A stretch of 64,000 bases of DNA, from positions 13,794,890-13,858,889 of the forward strand of contig NW_020948739.1 in NCBI RefSeq assembly GCF_900497805.2, read 5' to 3'. Below are positions 51,571 to 62,407 of the stretch, piece by piece. The position numbers and the translations under genes were made by a program. A model generated the notes under the pieces. It searched no databases and was not told the origin of the DNA. It saw only the letters and a program-made list of their open reading frames with translations. Numbering within the stretch: position 1 is the first letter of the stretch; every line of letters begins with the position of its first letter. Source of the stretch: Vombatus ursinus. Lineage: Eukaryota; Chordata; Mammalia; Diprotodontia; Vombatidae.

Positions 51571-54424
51571 GTAAAGATATGTAACAAAGCAGTGGCCAGT
51601 AATGACTTCAGAACACTGATGATGAAATATGTATCCTTACCTCTTTATAAAAAAATGACAGACTAGAGGTATACAACGAAGCTTGTTTTCAAATATGGCC
51701 ATGTGTTCATTGTTTTACTTTATTCATTAAAAGTAGAGTGGGGGTGGGGGAGGGAAGTGGGTAGTGACAGATTTTTTTTTAAAGGAAAGCACCAATAAAA
51801 CTTTGTGGGTGGGTTTGGATTTAAGTACTTTCCATAGAGCTAAGCACACATACTTTGTCTCCAGGTGGAGAGAAATATGCTCCGGCTGTTGTTGAAGCAC
51901 ATGAATGATCTGAGATTCCTTGTTGGTCTTTGCTTGTCCCTTTGACTGGGGACTGTACTAAAGGGGACTGGGGACTTGAGTTAGGAAGTGCTAACCATTC
52001 TCTGGGCCATAAGGAGCAAGTAGAGATGATTTTTAGTCTCTTTTGAAGTGGCCTCTGGGACACAGCCAAAGCCAGATCTCTCTTGGATTTCCAGCAGGGG
52101 GAAGGGGAGATTTCTCTTCCCTCTCTCAGCAATTTCTGTATCTGTATGTGCATGGCAATAAGAGCGTGAGCTTGCCTAGGTAAGCCTGAGTGTGTACCTC
52201 AAGTTTCTGGCTGCCTCTTCTGCTTTGCATCTCTTTCACTAAGCACCAGTCAATGAATAATGATACTGAGATGTTTTGTTCATAGTGGCTACCTCGTGAG
52301 TTTGAAAGGTTGGAGTTCTATGAGTTGGTGCTGGTTGTTTAATGAGAGGCATTTCCTATGACAATATCAATTCTCAGAGAAGATACATTATCACCAGAAG
52401 AACTGAATAGTCAAAAGGCTAAAAGCCCAAGCCATGCCCTGGTTTGCTAGGTCTCAATTTGTGTGTTACACAGACATCACAGGTCAGAAGTGAACTTTAA
52501 ATACCTGTTTGGCAGTCTCACGAAGTTTTTCATTTTTTAAATATTTATTAATGAGTCCTTAAGAGTCTTTTGTGTTTTAAGCATTTCTTTTGTGGTGGAG
52601 GAAATACATAGTTGCCCTATACTTGATACATTGAATAACTTTATAGAAGAGACTCTGTTAATCCCTTTCAGGGGTGGCCATAGATAGGAGCTATATTTAA
52701 TTTTTGTTTAAGAGATTTCCCCAGGAAAATTGGGGAGAAAAGTGATAAACTATAGAGTGTTAGAAAAAATATTTGAATTTCCTCAATTTTAAATATCAAA
52801 CTCTCGTAGGACTGAACCAGGTCTACATGAGTCCAGAAATGGAGCCCTCTTGTGGGAAGGGACATAGGTTACAAGGAAAAAAAAATACTCAAAACCGAAG
52901 GACACAAACAGGGTGATTTTGTTAATACTTTACTAGATTTAATTGAATCAATTAGTTGATTGATTAATTAATTGAATTGAAATTATATATAACAGATGTT
53001 TGTGCTTTCATATATAATCCTCTTTTTTGTTTTTTGTTAGAAAATTTGTTAAGTTCACAATAAAAAAGAACATTTTATAAAAGAAAATGAATATAAAGGT
53101 TTTTTGTGATCTTAGAGTCCTATTTAAATATTAGCTATTTTTAAATAGCTTTAAAATATAATAGCTTTTAAATATAATAAATAAATATTTTTTAAAAATA
53201 GCTTTTAAAACAAATTTAACAGCTTTGGGGAAGGGGGGAGGAGGAAAAGAATACTAGATGGCCACCAAAATTCAACTGTATTCCCAAATTTAGGCATTGT
53301 AGTAGTCTATCAATGAGCATTCAGGAGAGTTGGGGGGGGGGCGGTGGCCAAATGTACTCGTATACAAAACTGTGGGGGAAAACATATAAGGGTCACTCAG
53401 ATCCCCTAGGATTGGGATATAGAGAAAAGATTTCTTTCCTCCTCCTTCCACATAGAACACAGATACTCTAGTCATTTGTGACAGCAGCTTCATCTAAAAG
53501 ATAACAGATTCCCTCCAAAATCTCCCCTAAAATAAATCAGGATACCAAGATACAGCATGGGATGTGTGTATATAGATGTACATATATGTTTATGCATATG
53601 TACTATATCGGTGTGTCTAGATACACATGTGCATGTGTGTACATACATCCCATGGTGCATTATGTATATACACATGCTATAACAGAACAGAGTAGATTCC
53701 TTGCTTCAATTTCTTGTTCTCCCAGTGACTCACTCTATAAACATGAGGCACTCAATTTCTCAGGCTTTACTTCATCCACCTAAAAACAGTATACAGCATA
53801 CTTCTTGGGCTGTGGGGAAACCTTATTAATTAGTTTTAAGGAAGTACACTGAAGTCATTATATGAAAGATCTAGCAAGTACAGAACATACTATCATAAGG
53901 TCAGCAGCTTAATATGATGCAGAAGTTGTTTCAAGAGCCTATGAAAACGTTGTTCCTCTATTAGAAACAAATGATGGCATGATTTCATTGTGTGTGCAGT
54001 GCATTACCAGTATTTATGTTCTGGGGGAATGCTTTTTCATATGATAAGCCTCTAGTAGCTAAAAAGGTTTTCTATTGATTGCATAACAGCAAAAGGTCTT
54101 AGACTGCTCTCATGAACATAGGTTCTAAGCAGAAGGAAGTTAATGGCTCTCTTTTAAAAGCTATAATTTTGATGTCTGGAAATTTAAGCTAGCAACCACT
54201 TAACCAGACTTCTAATAAAAAGTGGGATGAGGAATAGAATCACAAGGGTAGAAGAGATTTCATCTTTAAAAATAAAACTTTAAAATTTTTCTGTGTGACT
54301 TGCACATTTAGGGGCACTGATTTCAACTTAATACTTGAGTCTAACACAAATAATAGAAGAAATGTTTGTTTAATCCTAAATTTAAAAAAAATTCTTTAAA
54401 GTTCATCTGTATAAACTCTCTCCT
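51571..54424. other. long repeat-poor DNA
   Basis: 2.8 kb with only simple-sequence tracts that I can name. It has a G-rich tract with four runs of at least three G at 51740-51761, which could form a quadruplex. A GC-richer stretch follows at 51840-52260 with a 110-codon minus frame without a known domain (51821-52153). AT-rich near-palindromic sequence lies at 52930-53215. Confidence 0.45.
53565..53685. repeat. mixed (TG)/(TA)/(CA) tract
   Basis: Degenerate alternating purine-pyrimidine repeat; the overlapping opposite-strand frames (Tyr/Met/His/Cys-rich) are artefacts of it. Confidence 0.85.
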
Positions 54425-54444
54425 TGAAACAAAACTGTATCTGT

Positions 54445-54535
54445 TTATATAGATATACATGTATGTATATATACTATATATATTTGTGTATATATATACA
54501 GAGAGAGAGAATCATTGTGTGTGTATATGTCTATC
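54445..54535. repeat. (TA)n/(GA)n/(TG)n compound repeat
   Basis: TATA-rich, then GAGA (54499-54509), then TGTG (54516-54525) units. Confidence 0.9.
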
Positions 54536-54539
54536 TGAG

Positions 54540-54660
54540 ACTAGTATGGTTCAGTGGAAATAAGGCTGGATTTAAAGACAGAAGGCCTGGATTCAAATTT
54601 TGTCTCTGCCACTTACACTCCTGTGTGACCTTAGGTAAGATACTTAACTTATGTGGTTTT
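54540..54660 (+). mobile_element. MIR-type SINE head and core
   Basis: 'ggctggatttaaagacagaaggcctggattcaaattttgtctctgccac' and 'gtgtgaccttaggtaagatac'. Confidence 0.75.
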
Positions 54661-54687
54661 CTTTTCCTTTCTGTAGGTGTTCTAGAT

Positions 54688-55155
54688 CAGTGTTATCCAA
54701 ATCAAATCAAAATGGGGAGAAGTTTACTTTATACACTGAACTATACATAAAGATCCCTATAGGCCATATATTGATTTTAAAAATGACATTAACATTATCT
54801 GTGTTATAAAGAGCAGGTAGCTGGCACAGTGGATAGAGTGTTGGGCCTGAAGTCAGGAAGATTCATCTTCCAGAGTTCAAATCTCGCCTCAGACACTTAC
54901 TAGCTGCGCAACCTTGGGAAAGTCACTTAACCCTGTTTGCTTCAATTTCTTCATCTGTAAAATGAGCTGGGGAAGGAAATGGCAAACTATTCCAGTATCT
55001 TTGTGAAGAAAACCCCAAATGGGGCCACAAAGAATTGAACATGACTGAAACAACTAAACAACATGTTGTATTATATTTTTATTTATTTTGCTAAATATTT
55101 TCCAATTGCCTTTTAATCTGTTTCAGGCTGCACTTGCAGACCATGTTTGAAAAGA
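54688..55155 (+). mobile_element. hAT-type non-autonomous element split by a SINE
   Basis: 54688-54805 ('cagtgttatccaaatc ... agatccctataggcc ... cattaacattatctgtg') and 55063-55155 ('tttatttattttgctaaatattttccaattgcc ... gcagaccatgtttga') join around the SINE. The left end recalls cagaggtgtcaaac of the copy at 47285; the right end is decayed. Confidence 0.75.
54806..55062 (+). mobile_element. tRNA-RTE SINE inside the hAT element
   Basis: 'gcaggtagctggcacagtggatagag', 'gagttcaaatctcgcctcag', 'gctggggaaggaaatggcaaac', tail 'ggccacaaagaattgaacatgactgaaac'. Confidence 0.92.
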
Positions 55156-55288
55156 TGCCTCTCAGCTCTAAATCTGTGAACCTGTTTTAAAAATCATATT
55201 TCAGAAAAAAGGATCCCATGGCCTTTCTTATGCTATTGACAAATCTAGATGATAACAGATCCTTGTAGTTAATATAAATCTCATATAA

Positions 55289-55551
55289 AATGTTGTTGTT
55301 GTTGAATCATTTCTGACTCTTCATGACCCCTTTTTTTGGGGGGTGGATTCCTTGGCAAGACACTGGAGTGGTTTTCCATTTCCTTCTCCAGCTCATTTAA
55401 CAGATGAAGAAACTGAGGCCAACAGGGTTAAGTGACTTGCCCAGGGTCACACAGCTAGTAAGTGCCTGAGGCCAGAATTGAACTCAGGAAGAGGAATCTT
55501 TCTTACTTCAGATCCAGTGCTCTATCCCACTGTGCCACCTAGCTGCCCTTA
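55289..55551 (-). mobile_element. tRNA-RTE SINE
   Basis: 'gttgttgttgaatcatttctgac', 'ttccttggcaagacactggagtgg', 'gtgacttgcccagggtcacacagc' and the head 'gtgccacctagctgcc', nearly unbroken. A T/G run at 55330-55343 replaces part of the tail. Confidence 0.92.
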
Positions 55552-55748
55552 TTTAATATGGTATAGTATATACACATTTCCTTTTGGACTATCCTCATGG
55601 AAATGATGGCTTTTATATGAATTTGTCTTCTATAGAAATTCATTCTTATACTTTAAGGGAGATTCATTTAAGAAAATCAACTTTTTCCTTCGAGTTAAAT
55701 AAAGCCCATGCCCTGGAGATAGTCTCCCAAAATCTACACAGGTATTAG

Positions 55749-55926
55749 CATGTCAGATTTCCTTTTTTGGGGGGGGGGGAACTAGGCAATGGGGTTAAGT
55801 GACTTGCCCAGGGTCACACAGCTAGTAAGTGTTATGTGTCTGAGGCCGATTTGACCTCAGGTCCTCCTGACCAGGGCTGGTGCTCTATCCACTGCACCAC
55901 GTAGCTGCCCCCCATGTCAGATTTCC
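55749..55926 (-). mobile_element. short tRNA SINE with 14-bp target duplication
   Basis: Element 55763-55912 in reverse: a T/G run, 'aggcaatggggttaagtgacttgcc', 'tgacctcaggtcctcctgacc', 'tatccactgcaccacgtagctgcc'. Perfect duplication catgtcagatttcc at 55749-55762 and 55913-55926. Confidence 0.93.
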
Positions 55927-56640
55927 AAGGGGGCAAATACTACCTCTTCCCTCGGGGTCTAGCAGTAGCCCAGAAGGATTAGGGCTGTATTTTCTGCTGT
56001 GCTTCTCTCTCCCCAATCATATCAATTAGTCATCTAGATGTAATTAGCTTTTTAGAAAGATGTACTTACTAACGTAGTTTAGTTAAGAGTAGTTGGTGTA
56101 ACCACCTCCCCCTCCCCCAGTTTTAAAGTCCTTTATTGTTTGATTGCTTGTAGATGTGTTTAGGCCTTGTTCAGTGCTTGTGATTGTTTGTTCTTACCTG
56201 ACAACAGGGTATAGGACCTTGTCACTTACTTTAAGTGGAGTCAGGTAATTGGTTGAGTGATAAAATCCACCCTTAAACTTTCATAAATAGTCCTAGTTCG
56301 TTATTTAATTTCCCTGAATGATTATTCAACTCTTTTGACTATCTGGTGGTTCTCCTCTTAACTCTTCTATGTCTCTAGTTTCCTAATGATTAGACCATAG
56401 AACTGGATTTAATACTCTAGGGAATAAGGATTCTGATGAGTTCATGCAGCTGCTCCACCTCCCCATTTTAGATGATGTTCTACCCATAGCACCACTCAAT
56501 CAAAGACTTAGGAGTAGAATTTCAAAGATGAGATCGCAATTTTTCTTTTAAAATAATCTATCCCATGAAGACTGCATAATGGAATGCTCCTCTTTTGTGC
56601 CAACATGGCCAAAAGAGTCTTTGGAGGCCGAAAAATCTGA
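55927..56640. other. unrecognised DNA
   Basis: No repeat I can name, though 56100-56330 has a mixed composition that could be an old retroelement flank. Confidence 0.4.
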
Positions 56641-56644
56641 TTAT

Positions 56645-57358
56645 ATGGTATTAAGAGGGGTGTAGCTTATGCCCAAAGGCCTATAAAACTGTGCATACCT
56701 TTTGATTCAGCAATACCACATCTAGGTCTGTATCTCAAAGAGATCACAAAAATGGGAAATGGACTCACATGTACAAAATATTTTTAGCAGCTCTTTTTGT
56801 GGTGACCAAGAAATGAAAATTGAGGGGATACCCATCAGTTGAGGAATGGCTGAACAAGTTGTAGTATATAAATGTAATGGAATACTGTTGTTCCATAAGA
56901 AATGATGAGCAGGCAGACTTCAGAAAAACCTGGAAAAACTTGCATGAACTGATGCTGAGTGAAGTGAGCAGAACCAGGAAAACATTGTACACAGTAACAG
57001 CAACATTGTGTGATGACCAACTTTGATAGACTTAGCTCATCTCAGCAATGCAGTGATCTAAGACAATTCCAAAAGACTCATGATGGAAAATGCTATCCAC
57101 ATCCAGAGAAAGAACTATGGAGTCTGAATGCAGATGGAAGCATACTATTTTTTTTTTCTTTCTTGTGGTCTTTCACTTTGGTTCTAATTCTTCTTTACAA
57201 AATGACTAATGTGGAAATATATTTAATATGATTGTACATGTATGGCCTGTAGCAGATTGCACACCACCTTGGGGAGGAGGAGAAAATGTTAAACTCAAAA
57301 TCTTATAAAAGTGAATGTTTTTCTTGAAAACTAAATATAAATAAGTAAATAAATATAA
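56645..57358 (+). mobile_element. L1 LINE 3' end
   Basis: The plus strand matches the end of marsupial L1: 'ctataaaactgtgcatacc', 'agcaataccacatctaggtctgtatc', 'aaatgatgagcaggcagacttcag', 'gaactgatgctgagtgaagtgagcagaacc'. A 3' UTR follows ('aaactcaaaatcttataaaagtgaatg') with an (AAAT)n-like tail. It is the same segment as 15389-16066 in the opposite orientation. 5'-truncated, many mutations. Confidence 0.92.
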
Positions 57359-57379
57359 AAAAGAGGGGCATAGCTTTCA

Positions 57380-57885
57380 GGAGAAAGGGAGTGATAGTCC
57401 ACCTGTCCCCTGCCACCACATCTGAGGTGGTCACTTCTCTGCACTACACTTTAGGAAGAGCATTAATAACCTGGAAAATATTCAGAGGAATGCAACCAAG
57501 ATAGAGAAAGGTCATGAGTTCATTCCATATGAGGACTGAGTTGAAGTATTTGGATATGTTTAGCTTGCAAAAGAGAAGATTTAGGGAATGTGTCGCTTTC
57601 TACAAGTATTTGAAGATCTCTTACCTGCATGATGGTTTAGACTCCTGTTTTGTCTCCAGAGGGCCAACTCGCAGCAATAGGTAGAAGTTACATGAGGAAT
57701 AGTAACTGGGTCTTTGAGTTCTTCCTCCTCCCCTACCCCCACTGGAGGTTTTCAGACAAAGGCTAGATGACCACATTTCAGTTATGCCTGAGAGGGAACC
57801 TTTTTTAGCTATCAATTGAATTCAATGACCACTGAAGTAAGTCCCTTTCACCTCAGAAATTCTGTATTCTGTAAGTCTTTTAAAT
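57380..57885 (+). mobile_element. L3/CR1 LINE 3' end
   Basis: Plus-strand translation of 57463-57560 gives NNLENIQRNATKIEKG and then PYED, the C-terminus of CR1/L3 ORF2 ('LExVQRRATKxIxGLExxxYEERL'). The 3' UTR follows ('tctccagagggccaactcgcagcaataggtagaagtt', 'ggaggttttcagacaaaggctagatgacc') and the end 'cagaaattctgtattctgta' recalls the CR1 terminal octamer repeats. An ancient copy. Confidence 0.82.
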
Positions 57886-57895
57886 TTAACCTTTA

Positions 57896-58050
57896 GGGGG
57901 CAGCTAGGTGGTGCAGTGGATAAAGCAATGGCCCTGAAGTCAGGAGGACCTGAGTTCAAATCTGGCCTCAGACTAAACACTTGACACTTACTAGTTGTGT
58001 GACCCTGAGCAAGTCACTTAACCCCAATTGCCTTAAAAAAAATTATCCTT
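57896..58050 (+). mobile_element. short tRNA SINE (WSINE1-like)
   Basis: 'gggggcagctaggtggtgcagtggataaagc', 'gagttcaaatctggcctcag', 'ccccaattgccttaaaaaaaa'. Nearly identical to 7172-7310. Imperfect flanking repeat (taaccttta / ttatcctta). Confidence 0.92.
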
Positions 58051-58179
58051 AAATTTTCTGAAGCTTAAAAATTGGCACACTTAGGCAACAAATTTCAAAC
58101 ATAAAAGAATTCACAAATAGCCACATCATTCCAATATGCTGATACCAAAAATTTTACCTTGTTGTTCTTTATTTTTAGT

Positions 58180-58290
58180 CTCTCACTCTCTTTCTCTCTC
58201 TCCTCTTTCTCTCTCTCCTCTTTCTCTCTTTTTTCTCTTGCTCTCTGTCTTCCTCTCCTATCTCTCTTCCTTCCTCTTTCTCTCTTTCTC

Positions 58291-58338
<48 letters not shown>
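58180..58338. repeat. (CT)n followed by (CA)n microsatellite
   Basis: Pyrimidine tract 58180-58290, then about 23 uninterrupted CA units to 58338. Open frames on both strands here are repeat translations. Confidence 0.97.
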
Positions 58339-58342
<4 letters not shown>

Positions 58343-58344
58343 AA

Positions 58345-58578
58345 GAAGCTAGATGCCTCAGTGGATAGAGTGCTGGGCCTGGAGTCAGGAAGACCTGAAT
58401 TCAAATCTGACCTCAGACACTTACTAGCTATGTCACCCTGGGTAAGTCATTTAACCTCAGTTTTCCTCAACTGGGGAAGGAAATGGCAAACCACTCCAGT
58501 ATCTTTGCCAAGAAAACCCCATGGACAATATAGTCCATAGGGTCACAAAGAATCAGACACGATTGAACAATAACAACA
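58345..58578 (+). mobile_element. tRNA-RTE SINE, BovB-like tail variant
   Basis: 'gctagatgcctcagtggatagagtgctggg', 'gaaatggcaaaccactccag' and the tail 'tatagtccatagggtcacaaagaatcagacacg'. The tail reads close to the reversed 3' end of the RTE fragment at 11703-11765, including the 'agtccat(a/g)gggtcacaaag' segment that other copies lack. Confidence 0.92.
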
Positions 58579-59204
58579 CATATGCATGTATTTATATGTA
58601 GAGTACATGTATATATAGTTATATAAAGAGGTTATTTTTTATTTCAGGGGTTACTCAAAGCTCAGGATATATCTACTGAAATGAATTTTTTAAAAGTTGA
58701 ATTGATAAGATGACAAGATGTTCCCTTTCATTTTTCTATAGGCCTTTATATTTTGACAAAAAAAATATCAATTTAAGCTGAGCACTTTGTCATTTCAAAG
58801 TGGCTGAAGTAACCCTATATCAATAATAGGAAATCAGGCAAATTATTTAAGAGTACTAGCATGTTCAAGAACAAATGTAGTATATTTCAAATAGTAGGCT
58901 ACTTTATGAAAAAAAGAATATTATACATATACACATACATACATTCTTAAACATATATGAAGCCATGGCTTAAAATTCTCTCTATGCAGATAAATTTCAG
59001 AGTAACTCATGATATACATGAGTTGTAATCTCAAGTAAAAACTGGTTCATGTGTTCAAGGTTTAAAATACGTAACACAGTCAACTTAATGAGTTTCTTAT
59101 ACTTTTGCCCAATTTTTATGGATGTCTATTTTTGAGGGAAGTCAGACAGTATTGGCAAAGATTTGTTTTTTCTCTGTCCCCAGTGATATAGAGGGCAGTA
59201 GACA
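58579..59204. other. unrecognised AT-rich DNA
   Basis: No repeat I can name. A small inverted repeat, aactcatg/catgagtt, lies at about 59005-59025. Confidence 0.5.
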
Positions 59205-59325
59205 GTATCTTAAGAGCAGGGATAATTTGACTTTTGTTTTCCTATCTGCAGTACTTATCACAGTGCCTGGGCACATAGCAGGTGCTAAATAAATGCTTAC
59301 TGATCTTTTGTTGATTGACTGAAAT
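59205..59325 (+). mobile_element. L2-like LINE 3' tail
   Basis: 'agagcagggataatttgac', 'cacagtgcctgggcacatagcaggtgc', 'gttgattgactgaa'. An AAT-rich stretch follows at 59400-59510. Confidence 0.82.
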
Positions 59326-59841
59326 AGAAATGGTAAGGAGATGAAATTGGCAAACAGACCAAGTCCATTTTAAGTTTTGTGGGTTGAGTGGAATTTGTAG
59401 TACTCAATTTTTAAAAAAGCATTTACTATCATTAATAAATTTACAATAACAATAATACTATTACAATATAATAATATTATTGCTTTCAATAATGTTAGTT
59501 GTGACTGTACTATGTTACATCATAATATTTACATCTCATACAGAAAAAAAAAGAAATTGTGAGATAGACATTTAAATGCATGGGGCTAACTACTCAGCGT
59601 ATGGGATAGCATTTATATAAGGGATTCTATTCTCGAATTTGCTCTATAAGGAATATATATATAGTCAGGAAGGTCAACAGACAAAACTAAGCACTGGGCA
59701 GTATATGACAAGTCACCCATGATCAGATGATACATAACCTCTTTTGGTATTTTATTGTATTATTTTCAGATGGTCATTTGAAAATTAACCAGTAAACTTG
59801 AAAACTATTGACTAAAGGCCACAATCAGAAGGAACCTAATA

Positions 59842-59965
59842 GGATCACAGATCTAATTAGAGCTGGAAGAGAACTTAGAGACCATCTATTACAACCCCTT
59901 TATTTTATAGATAAAGAAACAGAGAGGTTTGGTGACTTTTACTCAGTATGGTCACACAGAATGAC
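59842..59965 (-). mobile_element. MIR-type SINE fragment
   Basis: 'agagctggaagagaacttagagaccatc', 'ttttatagataaagaaacagagagg' and 'ggtcacacagaa' in reverse. Confidence 0.65.
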
Positions 59966-60149
59966 ATTATTGGAATTACTGGAGTAAATAAAAAAAATAA
60001 ATTGAAACTTTGAAAAGATATACTTAACTTTTCAGATCTATGGCAGTCTTTCTGGAATTCAGGTATACATTGGTAAAGACACTGACTACACACAAACGCA
60101 CACACACAGAGGAAGTCCTTATCCCAGGAGTTTTTGGATTGATGGAACA

Positions 60150-61200
60150 CTATGTGGTATTTATTTGCTAGCTATGCTATGTACCTAATCTTTTCCACTG
60201 ATGGGCCTATTTTTTAACTCAGTATCAAATCATTCTTAAGATTGTTGCTTTGTAGTATAGTTTGAGACCTGATAAGGCTAGGCCTCCTTCTCCCCCCCAC
60301 CTTTTTTATTACTTCTTTTGAGATTCTTAACCTTCTGTCCATCCATATGCATTTAATTATTGATTTTTATAGTTCTACCAAATAATCTATAGGTAATTTG
60401 ATTGTTATAGCACTGAAAAAGTCAGGTAATTTAGGTATTATTGTTATTTTTGTCATATTGACTAGGCCTACCCATGGTCAGTTAATATTTCTCCAATAAT
60501 TTAGGTTTATCTTTATTTCTGTAAGGTGTTTTGAAGCTGAATTCATACAGTTCATGGGTATGCCTTGTTAGATAGACTCTCAAATATGTTATGCATTTTG
60601 TAGTCATTTTAAATGGAATTTCTCTTTTTATCTCTTCCTGCTGAGTTTGGTTGGTAATATACAGGAATGCTGATGATGTATATGGATTATTTTTAATGTC
60701 CTGCAACTTTGCTGAAGTTATTGTTTTAATTAATTTTTAGTAGCTTATGTAAGGTTTTCTAAGTAAATCATCATATCATCCGCAAAAAGTGATAATATTT
60801 TTGTTTGCCTACACTTATTCCTTTGATTTTTCTTTTATGTCTTATTGCTAGACAATGCTAGCATTTCTAACACTGTTAAATAGTAGTGGTGGTAATGGAC
60901 ATCTTTTCTTTATCCCTGATCTTACTGAGAAGTTCTCTAACTTTTCTTTATTACACATAATATTTGCTCTTAGTTTTAGATAGATTATTGTCTGATTTAT
61001 GAAAAAGTTCATTTATTTCTTTTCTTACAAGAATTTTTAACAGAAATGAATATTGGATTGTGTCAGTATTTGACATAATTTTGTGGTTTTTATTATTCAT
61101 AGAGTTAATATGTTAATATAATATATAATGCTAATATAGGTCTTTCAGTATTTGGCACAATTATGTGCTTTTTATTATTTATAATGTTAATATGGTTTAT
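60150..61200 (-). mobile_element. L1 LINE ORF2 reverse-transcriptase fragment
   Basis: The minus strand encodes diverged L1 ORF2. LFADDMM at 60769-60789 is the catalytic FADD box. Further downstream the 74-codon open stretch 60482-60706 includes INPYTSSAFLYITNQ-like and ITYLRVYLTRHTHELYEF segments, as in L1 after the palm. The 61000-61200 part is partly duplicated in itself ('tttttattattcatagagttaatatg' versus 'tttttattatttataatgttaatatgg'). Truncated at both ends and inactive. Confidence 0.85.
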
Positions 61201-61439
61201 TACATTTAGACATTTATTCACTTTTAGTTTTGGGGGTATTAACTAGGTATTTGGCTGAGTTCTACAAGTTCTTTTCCAAAGCTTGGAGCAGATTTAGGAC
61301 ACAAGAAATCTGATACTCATATAGTAAAGGAATATTCATAGCTATAGACCAGTTGAGCAAGGGGTGGGGAGAAATGACCTTGGAAGGGGAGGACAATTCA
61401 TTTCAGTCTAGTAAACATTTTTGTAGTATTTTATTATTA

Positions 61440-61852
61440 TTTTATTTATTAGTATTTTATTTTTTCCAATTACATGTTGAGAATTTTTAACATTCTTTTT
61501 TTTAAATTGAGTTCCAGATTTTTTTCTCCCTCTCTTCCTTCCCCCTTCCCTCTCTTCTTTCTTCCTTCCCTAAAAAGGTAAGAATTTCAAATACGTTATA
61601 TATGTGCAATCTTGTAAAACATATTTCCATATCAGTCATGTTGTGAAAGAAGAAACAGACCAAAAGGAAAAAAAAAAACACGAAAGAGACAAAGAAAGAA
61701 AATAGCATGCTTCGATCTGTATTCAGATTCCATCTTTCTCTGGATATGAACAGCATTTTCCATCATGAGTCCTTTGGAATTGTCTTGGATCACTGTATTG
61801 TTGAGAAGAGCTAAGTTTTTCATAGTTGATCATTGCACAATGTTGCTGTTCC
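61440..61852 (-). mobile_element. L1 LINE 3' end, second local copy
   Basis: Reversed L1 3' UTR and the ORF2-proximal end: pyrimidine-rich 61515-61570, 'tcagtcatgttgtgaaagaag', 'attcagattccatctttctctgg', 'ttttccatcatgagtcc'. It parallels 15389-15790. It lies beyond the 5' side of the neighbouring ORF2 fragment, so it is a separate insertion. Confidence 0.85.
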
Positions 61853-61965
61853 AATAAACATTTTTAAAGCACCTGCTATGTGCCAAGTATTTTTCTAGGC
61901 CCAGGGGGATCCAAAGACCAGAAAGGAACACTACTATCCAAGAACTAATATTTTTCTCAGGGGAC
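61853..61965 (-). mobile_element. L2-like LINE 3' tail
   Basis: 'ccaataaacatttttaaagcacctgctatgtgcc' and 'ggcccagggggatccaaagacc' in reversed L2 tail order. Confidence 0.75.
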
Positions 61966-62229
61966 AGGGTAATTATTTGGTAGTCCTACAATGATATGGG
62001 ACTTAGAAATAGTGTTGCTGTGGATTTGAACGTTTAGGCTGCATCTCAAAGCTTTTTAATTAATTTATATAACTTTGAATTCAACAAAAATAAGGAAAAT
62101 ATTCAGCAGTGTACAATTGTCTGTCTATACTGAGCATATGTTCATGTCAGTTTTATTTGTCTTAGATTGTAAACTACCAGAAAGAGAACAGAAATTATTT
62201 ACCATATTTTCTGACATGGAGTTTTGGAT

Positions 62230-62385
62230 AAGAAGTTAAGAAACTGTGTTCTAGTTGGAGTGCCGACAAAATTGCTGTGTGACTTTGTACAAGTCACTAA
62301 TCTCTCTGGGCATCATTTTTCCCATCTGTTAAAATGAGGGAAGTTGGACTATTTATCTCTAAGATTTTCAGTTTTTGGATTCTGC
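62230..62385 (+). mobile_element. MIR-type SINE
   Basis: 'gctgtgtgactttgtacaagtcac', 'ctctgggcatcatttttcccatctg', 'ggaagttggactatttatctctaag'. Confidence 0.75.
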
Positions 62386-62407
62386 CATGATTTTTGTAGA
62401 TCTCATA

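Noticed and set aside
51821-52153. 110-codon minus-strand frame as a gene or exon
   Set aside because: No recognisable domain and no convincing splice sites. The GC-richer base composition is enough to explain the open length.
58095-58368. Open frames on both strands near 58.2 kb
   Set aside because: They translate (CT)n and (CA)n repeats into Ser/Leu, Arg/Glu or His/Thr/Val/Cys runs.
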